Shown in pieces: positions 7,527 to 16,647 of a stretch of 39,359 nt of DNA (the stretch's first letter is position 1; every line of letters starts with the position of its first letter). Position numbers and translations under genes: made by a program. Below the pieces are notes generated by a model. It was not told the DNA's origin. It made no database searches and saw only the letters and a program-made list of their open reading frames with translations. The stretch is from Flavobacteriales bacterium. GTDB taxonomy: Bacteria > Bacteroidota > Bacteroidia > NS11-12g > UBA955. Where the stretch lies: positions 1 to 39,359 of the forward strand of contig CANFLS010000026.1 in NCBI GenBank assembly GCA_947447955.1, written 5' to 3'.

Positions 7527-10193
7527 ATGTCAATTTTAAAAAGGGTATTTTTATTTTTTATATTTCTTACAACTCATTTTGTTTTCGCCCAACGTTGTGG
7601 GTATGATTATTTACAAGCCTTTGTTGTTGAAATTGTCGATAAAAATCATACGGGAAACATTCCAGATTTAAAGCTAACATTAACCAATGAGTTTGGTGAG
7701 AAATTGGAATATACAAGGCCGCAATCAAACGGATATTCATTGCCCGATGAAGAACCCCATGTTTCATTGCCAGCGAGATTAAAACTTCCCTTTTTGAAAA
7801 ATTACCAACCTTCAAATTTGATGGAGTTTTGGGAAAATGGGAATACAAAAGGATTGTCTCACCCCGGCATAAATCAACCTGCCCACCTTAAATTGGCTGA
7901 TAATTTATATGTTATTTTTATTCAATTTGAATATTCCCTAAACACGCGTGTAGCGTTGCCAAATTTTCAGGTTTGGGTTGAAGACCTGGATAGCACCAAA
8001 CATTTTACTCAATTTCCAAGAAGACTGTTTCGATTGAATCCTGAAAAGGCCGTTTATCTTTGCGCCAATCATTTAATTGGGAAAAGTGAGGGTGTTTTTG
8101 ATCATGTTTATCATTTAGATGGGACCAAGTTTGAACCTCAGAAATTTGATTTGTCTGCGGGTAATCCATTGTACACAGGTAAAGTTGAGCGCCCATTTTA
8201 TTTTGATTTAGATTTCCAACCGGTGAATCACCATGTGCACCGTACCGATATGATTGATATGAAGTTGGAATCAATAAACGTGTTTTCTGGACGAGAGTTG
8301 CGATTTGTACAAAAAATTGTTTCGCAACATTATGCGAAATATGCAAAATTGCAAACCCAAAATCAAGATTTTAAAGAATTGAAATTAGGTGTTTTTCCAC
8401 AGTATTGGAAACCCGAAATGCTACATGAATTTGATGTACAAAAAGACGGTACAACGAATAATTTGATTGCTGTGCTTTATCAAAAAGGACGATCTTCTTC
8501 GGGGGTGCCACACCAACATGCTTTTTATTTTCAACATGATTCAATTGCGAATCTGTTTGTGTTTGACTCCCTTTTGAGTGAATATCCCAATGTGCTTTTT
8601 GATGAAGAACCCAATAAAATTATTCGGTATGTGATAACCGATAATCAATATGAATGTAAATTGACGTATTTTATTCTTGAGGGACGAATTTGGAAGTTTT
8701 ACAAAGAAAAGATTATTCGTGGTGAGTCTGTTCAACTTCAAATATCTAAATCTGTATTGAGTAATCTTTATGTTTTGGGATATATGCAAGACAAAGTAAC
8801 CAAGTTTGAAGTAGATGAGAAAAGCCATTTTACAGATACAATTTGGTTCGTGAATAAAGGTAAATCGACCGTTGATTTATCTAATTATACGTTGGTGCAA
8901 ACCAATAATCCGAGGATATTGAAGGTTGAGAAGGTTGTAATTCCCTCGGAATTAAAAGTGAGGGATACTGCCATGATCATATTTCATTTGGAAACTGTGC
9001 CCAATGCGTTGGCGCTGAGTATGTCAATGCCTTTTGAGTATTTGGATGTGAAGATAGAGTTTGCCTTCAATAAAACAGAAAAATTGCCCTTGAATTTGCG
9101 CTATTTGGGTATCTGTAAAGACTTAATTGAAAAAAAGACTTTAACCAAGTTCAACAGGTATGACGATGCAATCATTGCTGAATCTATCTTTTTTAAAGAA
9201 TATCAACGCGTGAATTGTCAATTAAAAATAGAAAATAATCAAATTGCAGCGTATGGTAAATTAATTCATGAAAATGACACATTAAAAAGGGTGGGAGATT
9301 GGTATTTTACCAATCCAAGAAATATGATTACATATTCTCGTGAGTTTGAATTTCAGGTCACCGCCGATAATGAAAAAGTAGATTCTACTTTGAAAATATT
9401 TGCTGTTAAAAATGGAATTCAAACAGAGTTGAAATACCGCTATAGCTTCGATTGGTTCCATTTGTGGCTTGATCCAAAGTTAGATTCAATCATTTTTCAA
9501 TGGAAGAACTACACCAATACCATATCCAAATTGAACAACAATTATTATCAATCGAAGATTATGGTACAATTAATAAGAAGCAATATTAAAACCATTTACC
9601 CTCAAAAATATCCGCAATTTGTGATGAATCAATCTTATGAATTTCAAAATACGATATATTTACTCAGCATGAAGGCAATTATAGATAACAATTATGATCT
9701 GGCACGTCATGATTTTATGATGAAATATAAAGGCATAAAGTTCCAAATAAATTTAAACTATTCACATGAATTTTTAGTTGCTGATTTTGAGGGATCTTCA
9801 ACTTCTGTAATAAATGATTTGTTATCAAAATGGATCCGAAAAGGAGAAATAAAATCAGCGCATCAAGCTATGAATATTGGGAATGGACTTGTCTTTTTGG
9901 GTTATAATTTGACTTTAAAACCAATTCAAAGGATTTACGGTGACAGCCTAAATAAAATTATTAATAAATTTGGATTCAAAATAGATCATTATTATGGTGA
10001 TGCTACCTATCTAGTTCACTCAGATTCAAAAATTTGTAATGAAAGATTATTTCAAAATATGTTGAGTTTAATCAATGATCCACAATTTATTACAGCAAAT
10101 CCAGAGTTTTTGCATCCCATTAAATGGGTGTTTGATGAAGGCGATCGTGAAGAAATGCTGGATCAACCAAAAAAGCGAATCCCTAAACGCTAA
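7527..10193 (+). CDS. Large secreted protein of unknown function
   Basis: I do not recognise this 888-residue protein. It has a clean signal peptide (SILKRVFLFFIFLTTHFVFAQ, cut after residue 21 or so). Near the N-terminus is an FVVEIVDKNHTGNIPDLKLTLTNEFGE stretch, like a carboxypeptidase-regulatory or beta-sandwich domain. The middle part (about 470-560) reads FVNKGKSTVDLSNYTLVQTNNPRILKVEKVVIPSELKVRDT, like an immunoglobulin-type DUF1573 or similar fold; that is an inference. There is no membrane anchor or Por-type sorting tail that I can see, and the C-terminus is basic. It starts 47 bases after paaD and converges on kdsB with only 17 bases between. Confidence 0.75.
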   Translation: MSILKRVFLFFIFLTTHFVFAQRCGYDYLQAFVVEIVDKNHTGNIPDLKLTLTNEFGEKLEYTRPQSNGYSLPDEEPHVSLPARLKLPFLKNYQPSNLMEFWENGNTKGLSHPGINQPAHLKLADNLYVIFIQFEYSLNTRVALPNFQVWVEDLDSTKHFTQFPRRLFRLNPEKAVYLCANHLIGKSEGVFDHVYHLDGTKFEPQKFDLSAGNPLYTGKVERPFYFDLDFQPVNHHVHRTDMIDMKLESINVFSGRELRFVQKIVSQHYAKYAKLQTQNQDFKELKLGVFPQYWKPEMLHEFDVQKDGTTNNLIAVLYQKGRSSSGVPHQHAFYFQHDSIANLFVFDSLLSEYPNVLFDEEPNKIIRYVITDNQYECKLTYFILEGRIWKFYKEKIIRGESVQLQISKSVLSNLYVLGYMQDKVTKFEVDEKSHFTDTIWFVNKGKSTVDLSNYTLVQTNNPRILKVEKVVIPSELKVRDTAMIIFHLETVPNALALSMSMPFEYLDVKIEFAFNKTEKLPLNLRYLGICKDLIEKKTLTKFNRYDDAIIAESIFFKEYQRVNCQLKIENNQIAAYGKLIHENDTLKRVGDWYFTNPRNMITYSREFEFQVTADNEKVDSTLKIFAVKNGIQTELKYRYSFDWFHLWLDPKLDSIIFQWKNYTNTISKLNNNYYQSKIMVQLIRSNIKTIYPQKYPQFVMNQSYEFQNTIYLLSMKAIIDNNYDLARHDFMMKYKGIKFQINLNYSHEFLVADFEGSSTSVINDLLSKWIRKGEIKSAHQAMNIGNGLVFLGYNLTLKPIQRIYGDSLNKIINKFGFKIDHYYGDATYLVHSDSKICNERLFQNMLSLINDPQFITANPEFLHPIKWVFDEGDREEMLDQPKKRIPKR

Positions 10194-10210
10194 TCCTTAA
10201 GCGCTAAACC

Positions 10211-10939
10211 CTAAACCAAAAAATTAATTGCCTTCACCAAATCTTCGGGGGTGTCAATGGCAGGACTTGCCCAATCGGTTTCTACAATGTCAATGGCATA
10301 GCCGTTTTCCAACCAGCGCAGTTGTTCGAGCATTTCCGATTTTTCTAATGGCGTAGGAGCCAATTTGGTTATCTCTAGCAATACATTGGGCCTGAAAGCG
10401 TACATACCAACATGTTTGTATGTACTTGAATGTCCCCCTTCCCTCAAAAATGGAATTGAAGAACGACTAAAATATAACGCACGTTGATTTACTCCCGCAA
10501 CCACTTTTACAATGTTTGGATTGTTGACATCGTCAATAGAAGTGAGTTCCTTTTTTAACGTGGCAATTTGGGTACTTTGATTTGCAAAACAATCAACCAA
10601 CAAATGAATTTGCTTGGCTGTGATAAATGGTTCATCGCCTTGAAGGTTTACAATTACATCGCAGTTCCATTTCAGTTGTTGCAATGCATCGGCACAGCGG
10701 TCTGTTCCACTTATATGGTGTGAACTTGTCATCACCACTTGGGCAAATGCTTGCACATGCTCTGCAATTCGAACATCGTCGGTGGCAACTGCAATTCCCA
10801 TGGTTGGGTTGGCAGATTGCGCAGCTTCAACGGTGCGTTGAATGACGGTTTTCCCTCCTAAATCAACCAGAGGTTTCCCTGGGAATCGGGTGCTGCCATA
10901 ACGTGCAGGAATGATGATGCCAAATTGTGGTTTTTCCAT
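10211..10939 (-). CDS. kdsB: 3-deoxy-manno-octulosonate cytidylyltransferase
   Basis: KdsB activates KDO with CTP to CMP-KDO for lipopolysaccharide inner core synthesis in the cytoplasm. The 242-residue protein has the full family pattern: PARYGSTRFPGKPL at the N-terminus, GTDRCADA (about residue 78), VNLQGDEPFI (about 95), YFSRSSIPF and HVGMYAFRPNVL. Its ATG overlaps the stop of the upstream phosphatase gene by one base (TAATG), so the two are probably translated together. This also fixes the start. Confidence 0.96.
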   Translation of the reverse strand: MEKPQFGIIIPARYGSTRFPGKPLVDLGGKTVIQRTVEAAQSANPTMGIAVATDDVRIAEHVQAFAQVVMTSSHHISGTDRCADALQQLKWNCDVIVNLQGDEPFITAKQIHLLVDCFANQSTQIATLKKELTSIDDVNNPNIVKVVAGVNQRALYFSRSSIPFLREGGHSSTYKHVGMYAFRPNVLLEITKLAPTPLEKSEMLEQLRWLENGYAIDIVETDWASPAIDTPEDLVKAINFLV

Positions 10940-12030
10940 TAATCTTTTTTGCTCATTTGCAATAATTGCAAAATTTTGTCGTGAATTTCGGTGTTTTCAT
11001 ACACACCTGCAAATAATTCACTTCCTGGTCCATAAGCAAAAACGGGAACCGGAATTCCAGAATGATGTCCTGTAGAGAAATGCATCGCTGGTTTGTTGTT
11101 CTTTTTATCGTAACCTATCAAACTCAAACCACCTGTTTCGTGATCGGCTGTGATGATTACCAAAGTTTCACCGTCTTTTTTGGCCCAATTGATTACCTCA
11201 GCAATGGTAGAGTCAAAATCCAACACCTCGGTAATTACATAGTTTGAATCGTTTTCATGCCCACCCCAATCAATTTGACTTCCTTCAATCATCAAAAAGA
11301 AACCATTTTTATTTTGGTTCAAATTTCTAATGGCAGCCATGCTGGCTTTTCTTTCGAAATCACCGCGTCCATTTAAGAATTTTGGAGGATGTTCGTTGGT
11401 GTCGTAAAAAGAAACAAATTGCTTGTCGTTAATGGTTTCCAAGTTAGAATGTCCAACATAAACCTTATGTCCACTTTCTCTCAATTTTGAGGTATCGAAG
11501 AATTTCAAACCGCCACCAATTGCAACGTCAATAAATCCCCCATAAAAATCATTTGCTATTTGTTTGTCTAACTTTCTACTTGGCTGATGCGCATAAAAAG
11601 AAGCAGGAGTAGCATGGGTTAATCCGCAAGTTGCAACCAATCCTGTAGCCTTGCCTTTCACATGCAGCCTTTCAGAAAGTGTAAACTCCGGTTGAGAATC
11701 TTTGGTAACGCCAATGGCTCCGTTGTAAGTTTTTTGTCCAATAGAAAATGCAGTTGCACCCGCGCCGCTATCGGTAATATAATCATTTGAGCTTGACGTC
11801 ATGCTCAATCCCAAATACTGAGCCAAAGAAAATACTTGTAGTTTTTGAGGGATAGTGGCTTGTGCCGCAGACCACTGAGCAAGTCCGGTTCCATCGCCAA
11901 TCATTAAAATTACATTTTTAACTTTTTTCGGGGTGTTTTGGACGTGTTTGATGCTGTCGTTTTGGGCAATTGCCAAATTTGATAATACAAGCGCTGTAAG
12001 TAATTGAAATGTTTTTAACGTCAATCTCAT
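10939..12030 (-). CDS. Secreted alkaline phosphatase
   Basis: This 363-residue protein belongs to the alkaline phosphatase family (Pfam PF00245), which releases phosphate from phosphomonoesters outside the cytoplasm. A signal peptide of about 22 residues ends LSNLAIAQ. Metal and catalytic motifs are intact: ILMIGDGTG (metal-binding Asp), YITDSGAGATAFS (nucleophilic Ser), IEGSQIDWGGHEND, ITADHETGG and FSTGHHSG. It is shorter than E. coli PhoA because of smaller loops. It shares a one-base stop/start overlap with kdsB. A TAACTTTG promoter box lies 8 bases upstream of the start. Confidence 0.95.
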   Translation of the reverse strand: MRLTLKTFQLLTALVLSNLAIAQNDSIKHVQNTPKKVKNVILMIGDGTGLAQWSAAQATIPQKLQVFSLAQYLGLSMTSSSNDYITDSGAGATAFSIGQKTYNGAIGVTKDSQPEFTLSERLHVKGKATGLVATCGLTHATPASFYAHQPSRKLDKQIANDFYGGFIDVAIGGGLKFFDTSKLRESGHKVYVGHSNLETINDKQFVSFYDTNEHPPKFLNGRGDFERKASMAAIRNLNQNKNGFFLMIEGSQIDWGGHENDSNYVITEVLDFDSTIAEVINWAKKDGETLVIITADHETGGLSLIGYDKKNNKPAMHFSTGHHSGIPVPVFAYGPGSELFAGVYENTEIHDKILQLLQMSKKD

Positions 12031-12037
12031 GTTAATA

Positions 12038-12045
12038 CAAAGTTA
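12038..12045 (-). promoter_or_regulatory. Promoter -7 box of the phosphatase-kdsB pair
   Basis: On the minus strand TAACTTTG fits TAnnTTTG exactly and ends 7 bases before the phosphatase ATG. The resulting leader would be almost absent. No firm -33 element is seen. Confidence 0.55.
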
Positions 12046-12171
12046 AGTCAAATAATGTTTGTGACTAATAACAACGTGTGAAACTTGTATTAATTGTATG
12101 TGATTTCTTGTTAATATTAAATTGTATGACTACGGTATATGAATGGCTCAATCAATCTAAATGATTTTGCT

Positions 12172-12179
12172 TATTTTTG
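12172..12179 (+). promoter_or_regulatory. Promoter -7 box of pruA
   Basis: TATTTTTG fits the TAnnTTTG consensus 27 bases before the pruA ATG. The same octamer precedes the ndpA gene and, on the other strand, etfB. The region 12031-12206 is the divergent control region between the phosphatase and pruA. Confidence 0.6.
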
Positions 12180-12206
12180 CAGTAAATTAAATTATCCCTC
12201 AAAAAA

Positions 12207-13835
12207 ATGAACGGTTTTTTCCAAGTCCCTAAAGCCATAAACGAACCCGTTTATGAATATGCTCCAGGAAGCATTGAACGTAAAAAGTTAAAAGAAGCAT
12301 TGGCAGAAGCACGTACGAAAGTACTCGATATCCCAATGTTTATTGGTGCCGACGAAGTTCGTACTGGCAACCTAATTGATATTTTCCCTCCACACGATAT
12401 TCATCATAAAATTGGCTCTTTTCACATGGGCACAGGTGCACATGTTCAACAAGCAATTGATACTGCCTTGGCAGCAAAACCAATGTGGGAAGCAATGCCT
12501 TGGGAGCAACGTGCTGCCATTTTCTTGAAAGCCGCTGAGTTGTTTGCAACAACCTACCGTTATGAAGTAAACGCAGTTACCATGTTGGCGCAAAGTAAAA
12601 ACTGTTACCAAGCTGAAATTGATGCAGCTTGTGAATGGATCGACTTTTTGCGTTTCAACGTACAATACATGAGCGAAATTTATGCAGAACAACCATCTGC
12701 AAATGCAAAAGGTATTTGGAATAGATTGGAATACCGTCCGTTAGAAGGATTTGTGTTTGCATTGACTCCATTTAACTTTACTGCTATTAGTGGTAACCTT
12801 CCAACAGCTCCCGCAATGATGGGAAATGTTGTGGTTTGGAAACCAGCCGATACCCAAGTTTATAGTGCCCAATTGTTGATGCGTGTTTTGAAAGAAGCAG
12901 GATTGCCAGATGGTGTAATTAACTTGGTTTATGCACCTGGTCCAGAAGTTGGAGAAGTTATTTTCAATCACGCCGATTTTGCAGGAATTCACTTCACAGG
13001 AAGTACCGCAGTGTTCAGACATATTTGGAATACCATTGGTACCAATATTGCCAAATACAGAAGCTACCCAAGAATTGTGGGTGAAACGGGTGGTAAAGAT
13101 TTTATCTTGGCTCACCAATCTGCCGATGAAGACGTTTTGGTTGCTGCCATGATTCGTGGTGCTTTCGAATTCCAAGGTCAAAAATGTTCTGCCGCTTCTC
13201 GTGTTTATATCCCTCAAAGTATTTGGCCTTCTGTGAAGTCTAAATTGTTGAAGGAAATGGCAACCATCAAAGTGGGTCCTACCGAAGACTTTAGCAATTT
13301 CGTAAATGCAGTCATTGACAAACGTGCCTTTGATAAAATTGCAGGATATATTGAATCTGCGAAAAAAGACGGTGTTGAAATCATTGCGGGTGGAACTTAT
13401 TCTGATGAAAAAGGATATTTTATTGATCCAACCATCATTATGGCGCCAACTGCCAATTACAGAACCATGTGTGAAGAGATTTTTGGTCCAGTATTGACGA
13501 TTTTCGTTTACGAAGACAAAGAGTGGAGCAACATGTTCAACATTGTTGATACCACCAGTGAATATGCATTAACCGGTGCTGTAATTTCGCAAGACAGAAA
13601 TACCATTGCCGAGGCAACTTGGGCTTTGAGAAACAGTGCAGGTAACTTCTACATCAACGACAAACCAACTGGTGCCGTTGTGGGTCAACAGCCTTTTGGT
13701 GGGGGACGTGGAAGTGGAACCAATGACAAAGCCGGTGCAAAAGTGAATTTGTTGCGTTGGGTAAGTCAACGTACCATCAAAGAAACCTTTACTCCTGTGA
13801 AAGATTACCGTTATTCGTTTTTGAACGAAGCGTAA
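12207..13835 (+). CDS. pruA: L-glutamate gamma-semialdehyde dehydrogenase (P5C dehydrogenase)
   Basis: PruA oxidises glutamate-semialdehyde (from proline via P5C) to glutamate with NAD. The 542-residue protein is the single-domain type without proline dehydrogenase. Aldehyde dehydrogenase landmarks are intact: FALTPFNFTAISGNLP, VVWKPADTQ, HFTGSTAVF, GETGGKDF (general-base Glu), GAFEFQGQKCSAASR (nucleophilic Cys) and EEIFGPVLTIFVY. The C-terminal QQPFGGGRGSGTNDKAG is typical for the P5CDH branch. A strong terminator follows, so it is transcribed alone. Confidence 0.96.
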   Translation: MNGFFQVPKAINEPVYEYAPGSIERKKLKEALAEARTKVLDIPMFIGADEVRTGNLIDIFPPHDIHHKIGSFHMGTGAHVQQAIDTALAAKPMWEAMPWEQRAAIFLKAAELFATTYRYEVNAVTMLAQSKNCYQAEIDAACEWIDFLRFNVQYMSEIYAEQPSANAKGIWNRLEYRPLEGFVFALTPFNFTAISGNLPTAPAMMGNVVVWKPADTQVYSAQLLMRVLKEAGLPDGVINLVYAPGPEVGEVIFNHADFAGIHFTGSTAVFRHIWNTIGTNIAKYRSYPRIVGETGGKDFILAHQSADEDVLVAAMIRGAFEFQGQKCSAASRVYIPQSIWPSVKSKLLKEMATIKVGPTEDFSNFVNAVIDKRAFDKIAGYIESAKKDGVEIIAGGTYSDEKGYFIDPTIIMAPTANYRTMCEEIFGPVLTIFVYEDKEWSNMFNIVDTTSEYALTGAVISQDRNTIAEATWALRNSAGNFYINDKPTGAVVGQQPFGGGRGSGTNDKAGAKVNLLRWVSQRTIKETFTPVKDYRYSFLNEA

Positions 13836-13858
13836 TTTTTCCTGAATAAATTCAAAAA

Positions 13859-13890
13859 GAAAGGCGCGATTGTATCGTGCCTTTCTTTTT
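13859..13890 (+). terminator. Rho-independent terminator of pruA
   Basis: A 12-bp stem, GAAAGGCGCGAT with ATCGTGCCTTTC (one G-T pair), a three-base loop and a run of five T lie 23 bases after the pruA stop. Confidence 0.9.
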
Positions 13891-13896
13891 ATGGGT

Positions 13897-13904
13897 TATT
13901 TTTG
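13897..13904 (+). promoter_or_regulatory. Promoter -7 box before the NdpA-type gene
   Basis: TATTTTTG matches TAnnTTTG, right after the pruA terminator and 36 bases before the ATG at 13941. Confidence 0.55.
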
Positions 13905-13940
13905 CTTTCTTTAATTCAGTGTAATTAACCACAACTCATT

Positions 13941-14969
13941 ATGATTCAAACCGACGAAGCCACCATCCGAAAAGTGATATTTCACAAAGTAAACGTACAG
14001 GAAGACAAAATATCTCTCAGCGATGAACTCTGTGATTTTCTCAACGAAGACGAAGCCGATGTAATTAAGAAAGCTTTTCTTAAGCCATTTCAAGGCGAAT
14101 ATAGCAAGTATCAATTTTGCCATGAGTATGACATTGAATTGAATGCGCTGTATAAATTGACCAAATCGATTTATGAGGGACAGGATTTTATTGAGTACTC
14201 CAAAAATATTGGGCAACACCTAAAAACGGTTTCGAAGCATCCGAATATCAAGGATGGTGATTTGTTTGTTATACACTTTGATAATATTATTATCAATAAT
14301 GCCTATTGCGAAGCCATTGGGGTGTTTAAAGTTGAAAACAAGGATACCTTTATAGAAACGGAATTCAAGGGCAACAAGTCGGCCCATATGGAGTTTAGAA
14401 AGGGTATTAGCACGCGCAAAATCGAAAAAGGGGGATTGGTAATTTTTACACCAGAACCTTATACGGTGATGGTGATTGACAATGTAAAGCAAGGCACTGA
14501 ATATTGGCAAACCGATTTCTTGAGTGTGACGCCGGTAAAAAATGAGTATTTGCAAACGCATCAGTTTTTGGGCATTACAAAGGAATTTGTAACGTCGCAA
14601 TTAACCGAGGATGTTGAAATTTCACGGGCCGATCAAATCGATTTGTTAAACAGGTCGGTAGATTATTTCAAAACCAACGAGAACTTCGACAAAGAAGAGT
14701 TTGAGAAAGCTGTTTTTTCAGACAGCGCTGTGATTGATTCATTTAGAAAGTTTGACCAAAACTACCGAGATGAAAATGAAATAGAATTGCCAGATTCGTT
14801 TGAAATTTCCAAGCAGGCGGTAAAAAAGCAAGCCAAAATCTTCAAATCTGTATTGAAACTCGACACCAATTTCCACGTCTATATTCATGGCCGAAGAAAC
14901 ATGATAGAGCAGGGCATTGATGAAAACGGCCGCAAGTTCTACAAGATCTTCTACGAAAACGAAAGTTAA
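13941..14969 (+). CDS. Nucleoid-associated protein, NdpA/YejK family
   Basis: This 342-residue protein matches the 37-kDa nucleoid-associated family (Pfam PF04245). It has an N-terminal KVIFHKVNVQEDKISLSDEL, a central GDLFVIHFDNIIINNAYCEAIGVFKVENKD and a GGLVIFTPEPYTVMVIDNVKQGTEYWQTDFL segment, as in Bacteroidota members. The C-terminus ends HIHGRRNMIEQGIDENGRKFYKIFYENES-like. The role in the cell is poorly known; DNA binding is described for E. coli YejK. Its last codons and downstream DNA are duplicated in diverged form at 23668-23937, beyond an 8.5-kb segment. Confidence 0.88.
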   Translation: MIQTDEATIRKVIFHKVNVQEDKISLSDELCDFLNEDEADVIKKAFLKPFQGEYSKYQFCHEYDIELNALYKLTKSIYEGQDFIEYSKNIGQHLKTVSKHPNIKDGDLFVIHFDNIIINNAYCEAIGVFKVENKDTFIETEFKGNKSAHMEFRKGISTRKIEKGGLVIFTPEPYTVMVIDNVKQGTEYWQTDFLSVTPVKNEYLQTHQFLGITKEFVTSQLTEDVEISRADQIDLLNRSVDYFKTNENFDKEEFEKAVFSDSAVIDSFRKFDQNYRDENEIELPDSFEISKQAVKKQAKIFKSVLKLDTNFHVYIHGRRNMIEQGIDENGRKFYKIFYENES

Positions 14970-15129
14970 GGATTACCAATTGCACTCATTGTGTATTTCG
15001 AAATCAATTTTGTTAAATAATAAGAGGTTGATGTTGAATTGTTGAAAAAAAATTCAACCATTTAAAATGTTGATTAATAAGTATTATGAATTAATAAATG
15101 TTAATTCATGAAAGTAGTGATTGTTAATT
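14929..15129 (+). repeat. Direct repeat DR1: ndpA 3' end plus downstream
   Basis: The ndpA tail (AAGATCTTCTACGAAAACGA) and about 145 bases of following non-coding DNA recur at 23668-23937 in the same orientation. The best stretch runs from TATTTCGAAATCAA through TTTGTTAAATAA and AAGAGGTT to GTTAATTCATGAAAGT and GTGATTGTTAATTC. A hairpin GTTGAAT/ATTCAAC (15033-15058) is kept as GTTTAAT/ATTGAAC in the other copy. The stretch 14970-15134 has no gene. Confidence 0.85.
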
Positions 15130-15134
15130 CTTTT

Positions 15135-15773
15135 TTATAATTTTTCAAAGGTGATTGTTTTTCCGTTAGGGAAATAATATTTCCATTTGATGAACCCAAT
15201 GGACTCATTAAACCAATACTCGATAATGTTCTTTCCATACTTTTTAAAGTGTGAATTATTATTCCCAACAAAAAACCATGTTGATATTTTGTGTCCATGA
15301 AATAACAAACTATCAATTGACTTGACAGTTGTTGTTTGTGTTACGCCTTTTTCTTTAAAGTCTGAATAATAAAAACTGTGTGTTGCCTCGAAAGAATAAC
15401 CTATACCCAGAGGTAGACTTGCAGAGGGATATGGAGCAAGTAAAGTAAGGAAACCATGTAATAATTTGTAAGGAGGTTCAATTTCAATTGTTTTAGCATT
15501 ATTGGTAATACCTCTCAATTCTTTTTCACCAGTTGCCAAATTTGTCCACTCAGCTTTTTGTAAACCAAGAACGGCCAATTTTAAACTATTCGTAATTTTC
15601 ATTTGAAAAGTATCGGATTTATTTATCAATCCTGATGAATCAGATGAAGTCACCCGAAAAAAGTAATCTTCATCAACTTTATAAATTTGGCTATGCGCAC
15701 AACCTTGGAGTGAAAAAATTACAATTAAAATAAGTTTATACGTTTTAATAAATCTAAGACGGCTCAATTTCAT
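15135..15773 (-). CDS. Putative lipoprotein of unknown function
   Basis: This 212-residue protein has a basic N-terminus and a hydrophobic stretch ending in SLQGC at about residues 23-27, a fair lipobox, so it is probably anchored in a membrane by Cys27. The mature part is beta-rich with no family that I recognise. Two features are LHGFLTLLAPYPSASLPLGIGYSFEATHS and the C-terminal NEIIEYWFNESIGFIKWKYYFPNGKTITFEKL-like pattern, typical of Bacteroidota DUF proteins that read as a barrel-like fold. It is the outermost gene of the island flanked by the ndpA-tail repeats and begins right beside DR1. Confidence 0.7.
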   Translation of the reverse strand: MKLSRLRFIKTYKLILIVIFSLQGCAHSQIYKVDEDYFFRVTSSDSSGLINKSDTFQMKITNSLKLAVLGLQKAEWTNLATGEKELRGITNNAKTIEIEPPYKLLHGFLTLLAPYPSASLPLGIGYSFEATHSFYYSDFKEKGVTQTTTVKSIDSLLFHGHKISTWFFVGNNNSHFKKYGKNIIEYWFNESIGFIKWKYYFPNGKTITFEKL

Positions 15774-15850
15774 AGGTTATTAGGAGTATGTTCAAATGTA
15801 TTCAGGGTCCTGAAAATGAATAATATGGTTGCAAATTTTTTCATAAATAG

Positions 15851-15926
15851 TTTTTTGTGTTATAACGATTGTCTGATGTGGATATTGTTTAATAATGTTT
15901 TACTTAGAAGCTGGAACATTCTTATA
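15851..15926 (-). repeat. 76-bp repeat, copy 1, with a gene 3'-end fragment
   Basis: These 76 bases match 19912-19987 with about one mismatch. In the other copy the sequence covers the last codons and downstream region of the secreted protein gene at 19961-21166. Here only the tail survives: the minus strand still reads SFILYKNVPASK and a stop, but is closed upstream by a stop. This is a relic of a duplication. The rest of 15774-15944 shows nothing else. Confidence 0.85.
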
Positions 15927-15944
15927 CAAAATAAACGATTGGAA

Positions 15945-16331
15945 TTAATGAAGCAATATGAATTTCGTTTTGGCTTCATCCCATTTATATTTCAGCACTG
16001 TTGTGTCTTTTTTAGTAACAACAATTATGTCCGATAAATAATTGAATTTAACATTGCAAGACCAAACGGGCAAAGGAGTGAGCAAATTGGTCTCTGTATT
16101 TACTAAACAATACAAACAACTTTGAGTACTGCCTGCAAAAGCACCAATGAAATATTTTTTGTAAAAGTTTGATATCTTACTATTTTCATAAATGAACTGA
16201 AAATTCGTAGTATCAATTTCATTTAGGAAGTTTTTGTCAATATTGTATTTTAATTTTTGATCAGTCGTATTGGGTGGTGTGTTTTGTTTACAGTTAAAAA
16301 GCGATAGAACCAGTATCAATATTATGTACAT
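15945..16331 (-). CDS. Small putative lipoprotein
   Basis: I chose the ATG at 16331 because it starts a good lipoprotein signal peptide (MYIILILVLSLFNCKQN, Cys14 in an SLFNC box). A longer frame opens at 16400 but adds 23 residues that spoil the signal. The 128-residue product has a middle segment FIGAFAGSTQSCLYCLVNTETN with two Cys. I do not recognise a family. It lies between the 76-bp repeat and a small membrane ORF on the same strand. Confidence 0.6.
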   Translation of the reverse strand: MYIILILVLSLFNCKQNTPPNTTDQKLKYNIDKNFLNEIDTTNFQFIYENSKISNFYKKYFIGAFAGSTQSCLYCLVNTETNLLTPLPVWSCNVKFNYLSDIIVVTKKDTTVLKYKWDEAKTKFILLH

Positions 16332-16446
16332 CTTTACTGTCTCTATTTTCAAAAGTCTTGAAAACCAACAACAAGCAATATTTATTTTTCTATTTAGCAT
16401 GTTTCATTGACTGATAATTTGGCAATTACTTGTTAAAATTAAAACT

Positions 16447-16647
16447 CTAGCTTCGAGTCTTTTTTATCACCTTTTTAACGATTCGGTATATCAAGTAGAT
16501 GATAAATAAACCCAATAGAATATTGAATAACAATAATCCTACGAGTGCCCATTGGATTGAATAAATGCTCGTATCGGTTTTATTACTCTTTTTGACGTTA
16601 CAAATTGTGACCTTGAGTTCATAAAGCCCACTTTCCAGTAAATCCAA
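16447..16647 (-). CDS. Possible small membrane protein or gene remnant
   Basis: The frame encodes up to 66 residues with one membrane helix at about 32-56 (WALVGLLLFNILLGLFIIYLIYRIV) and a Lys-rich tail (KKVIKKTRS). There is no ATG; the longest frame would start at TTG and overlap the end of the upstream barrel gene by 29 bases. It could be a real small protein coupled to that gene, or the C-terminal remnant of a larger membrane protein whose start was lost. Confidence 0.35.
   Translation of the reverse strand: MDLLESGLYELKVTICNVKKSNKTDTSIYSIQWALVGLLLFNILLGLFIIYLIYRIVKKVIKKTRS

Noticed and set aside
10190-10215. Terminator between the convergent 888-residue gene and kdsB
   Set aside because: The spacer has repeated CTAAACGCTAA-like strings but no clear stem with T-run.
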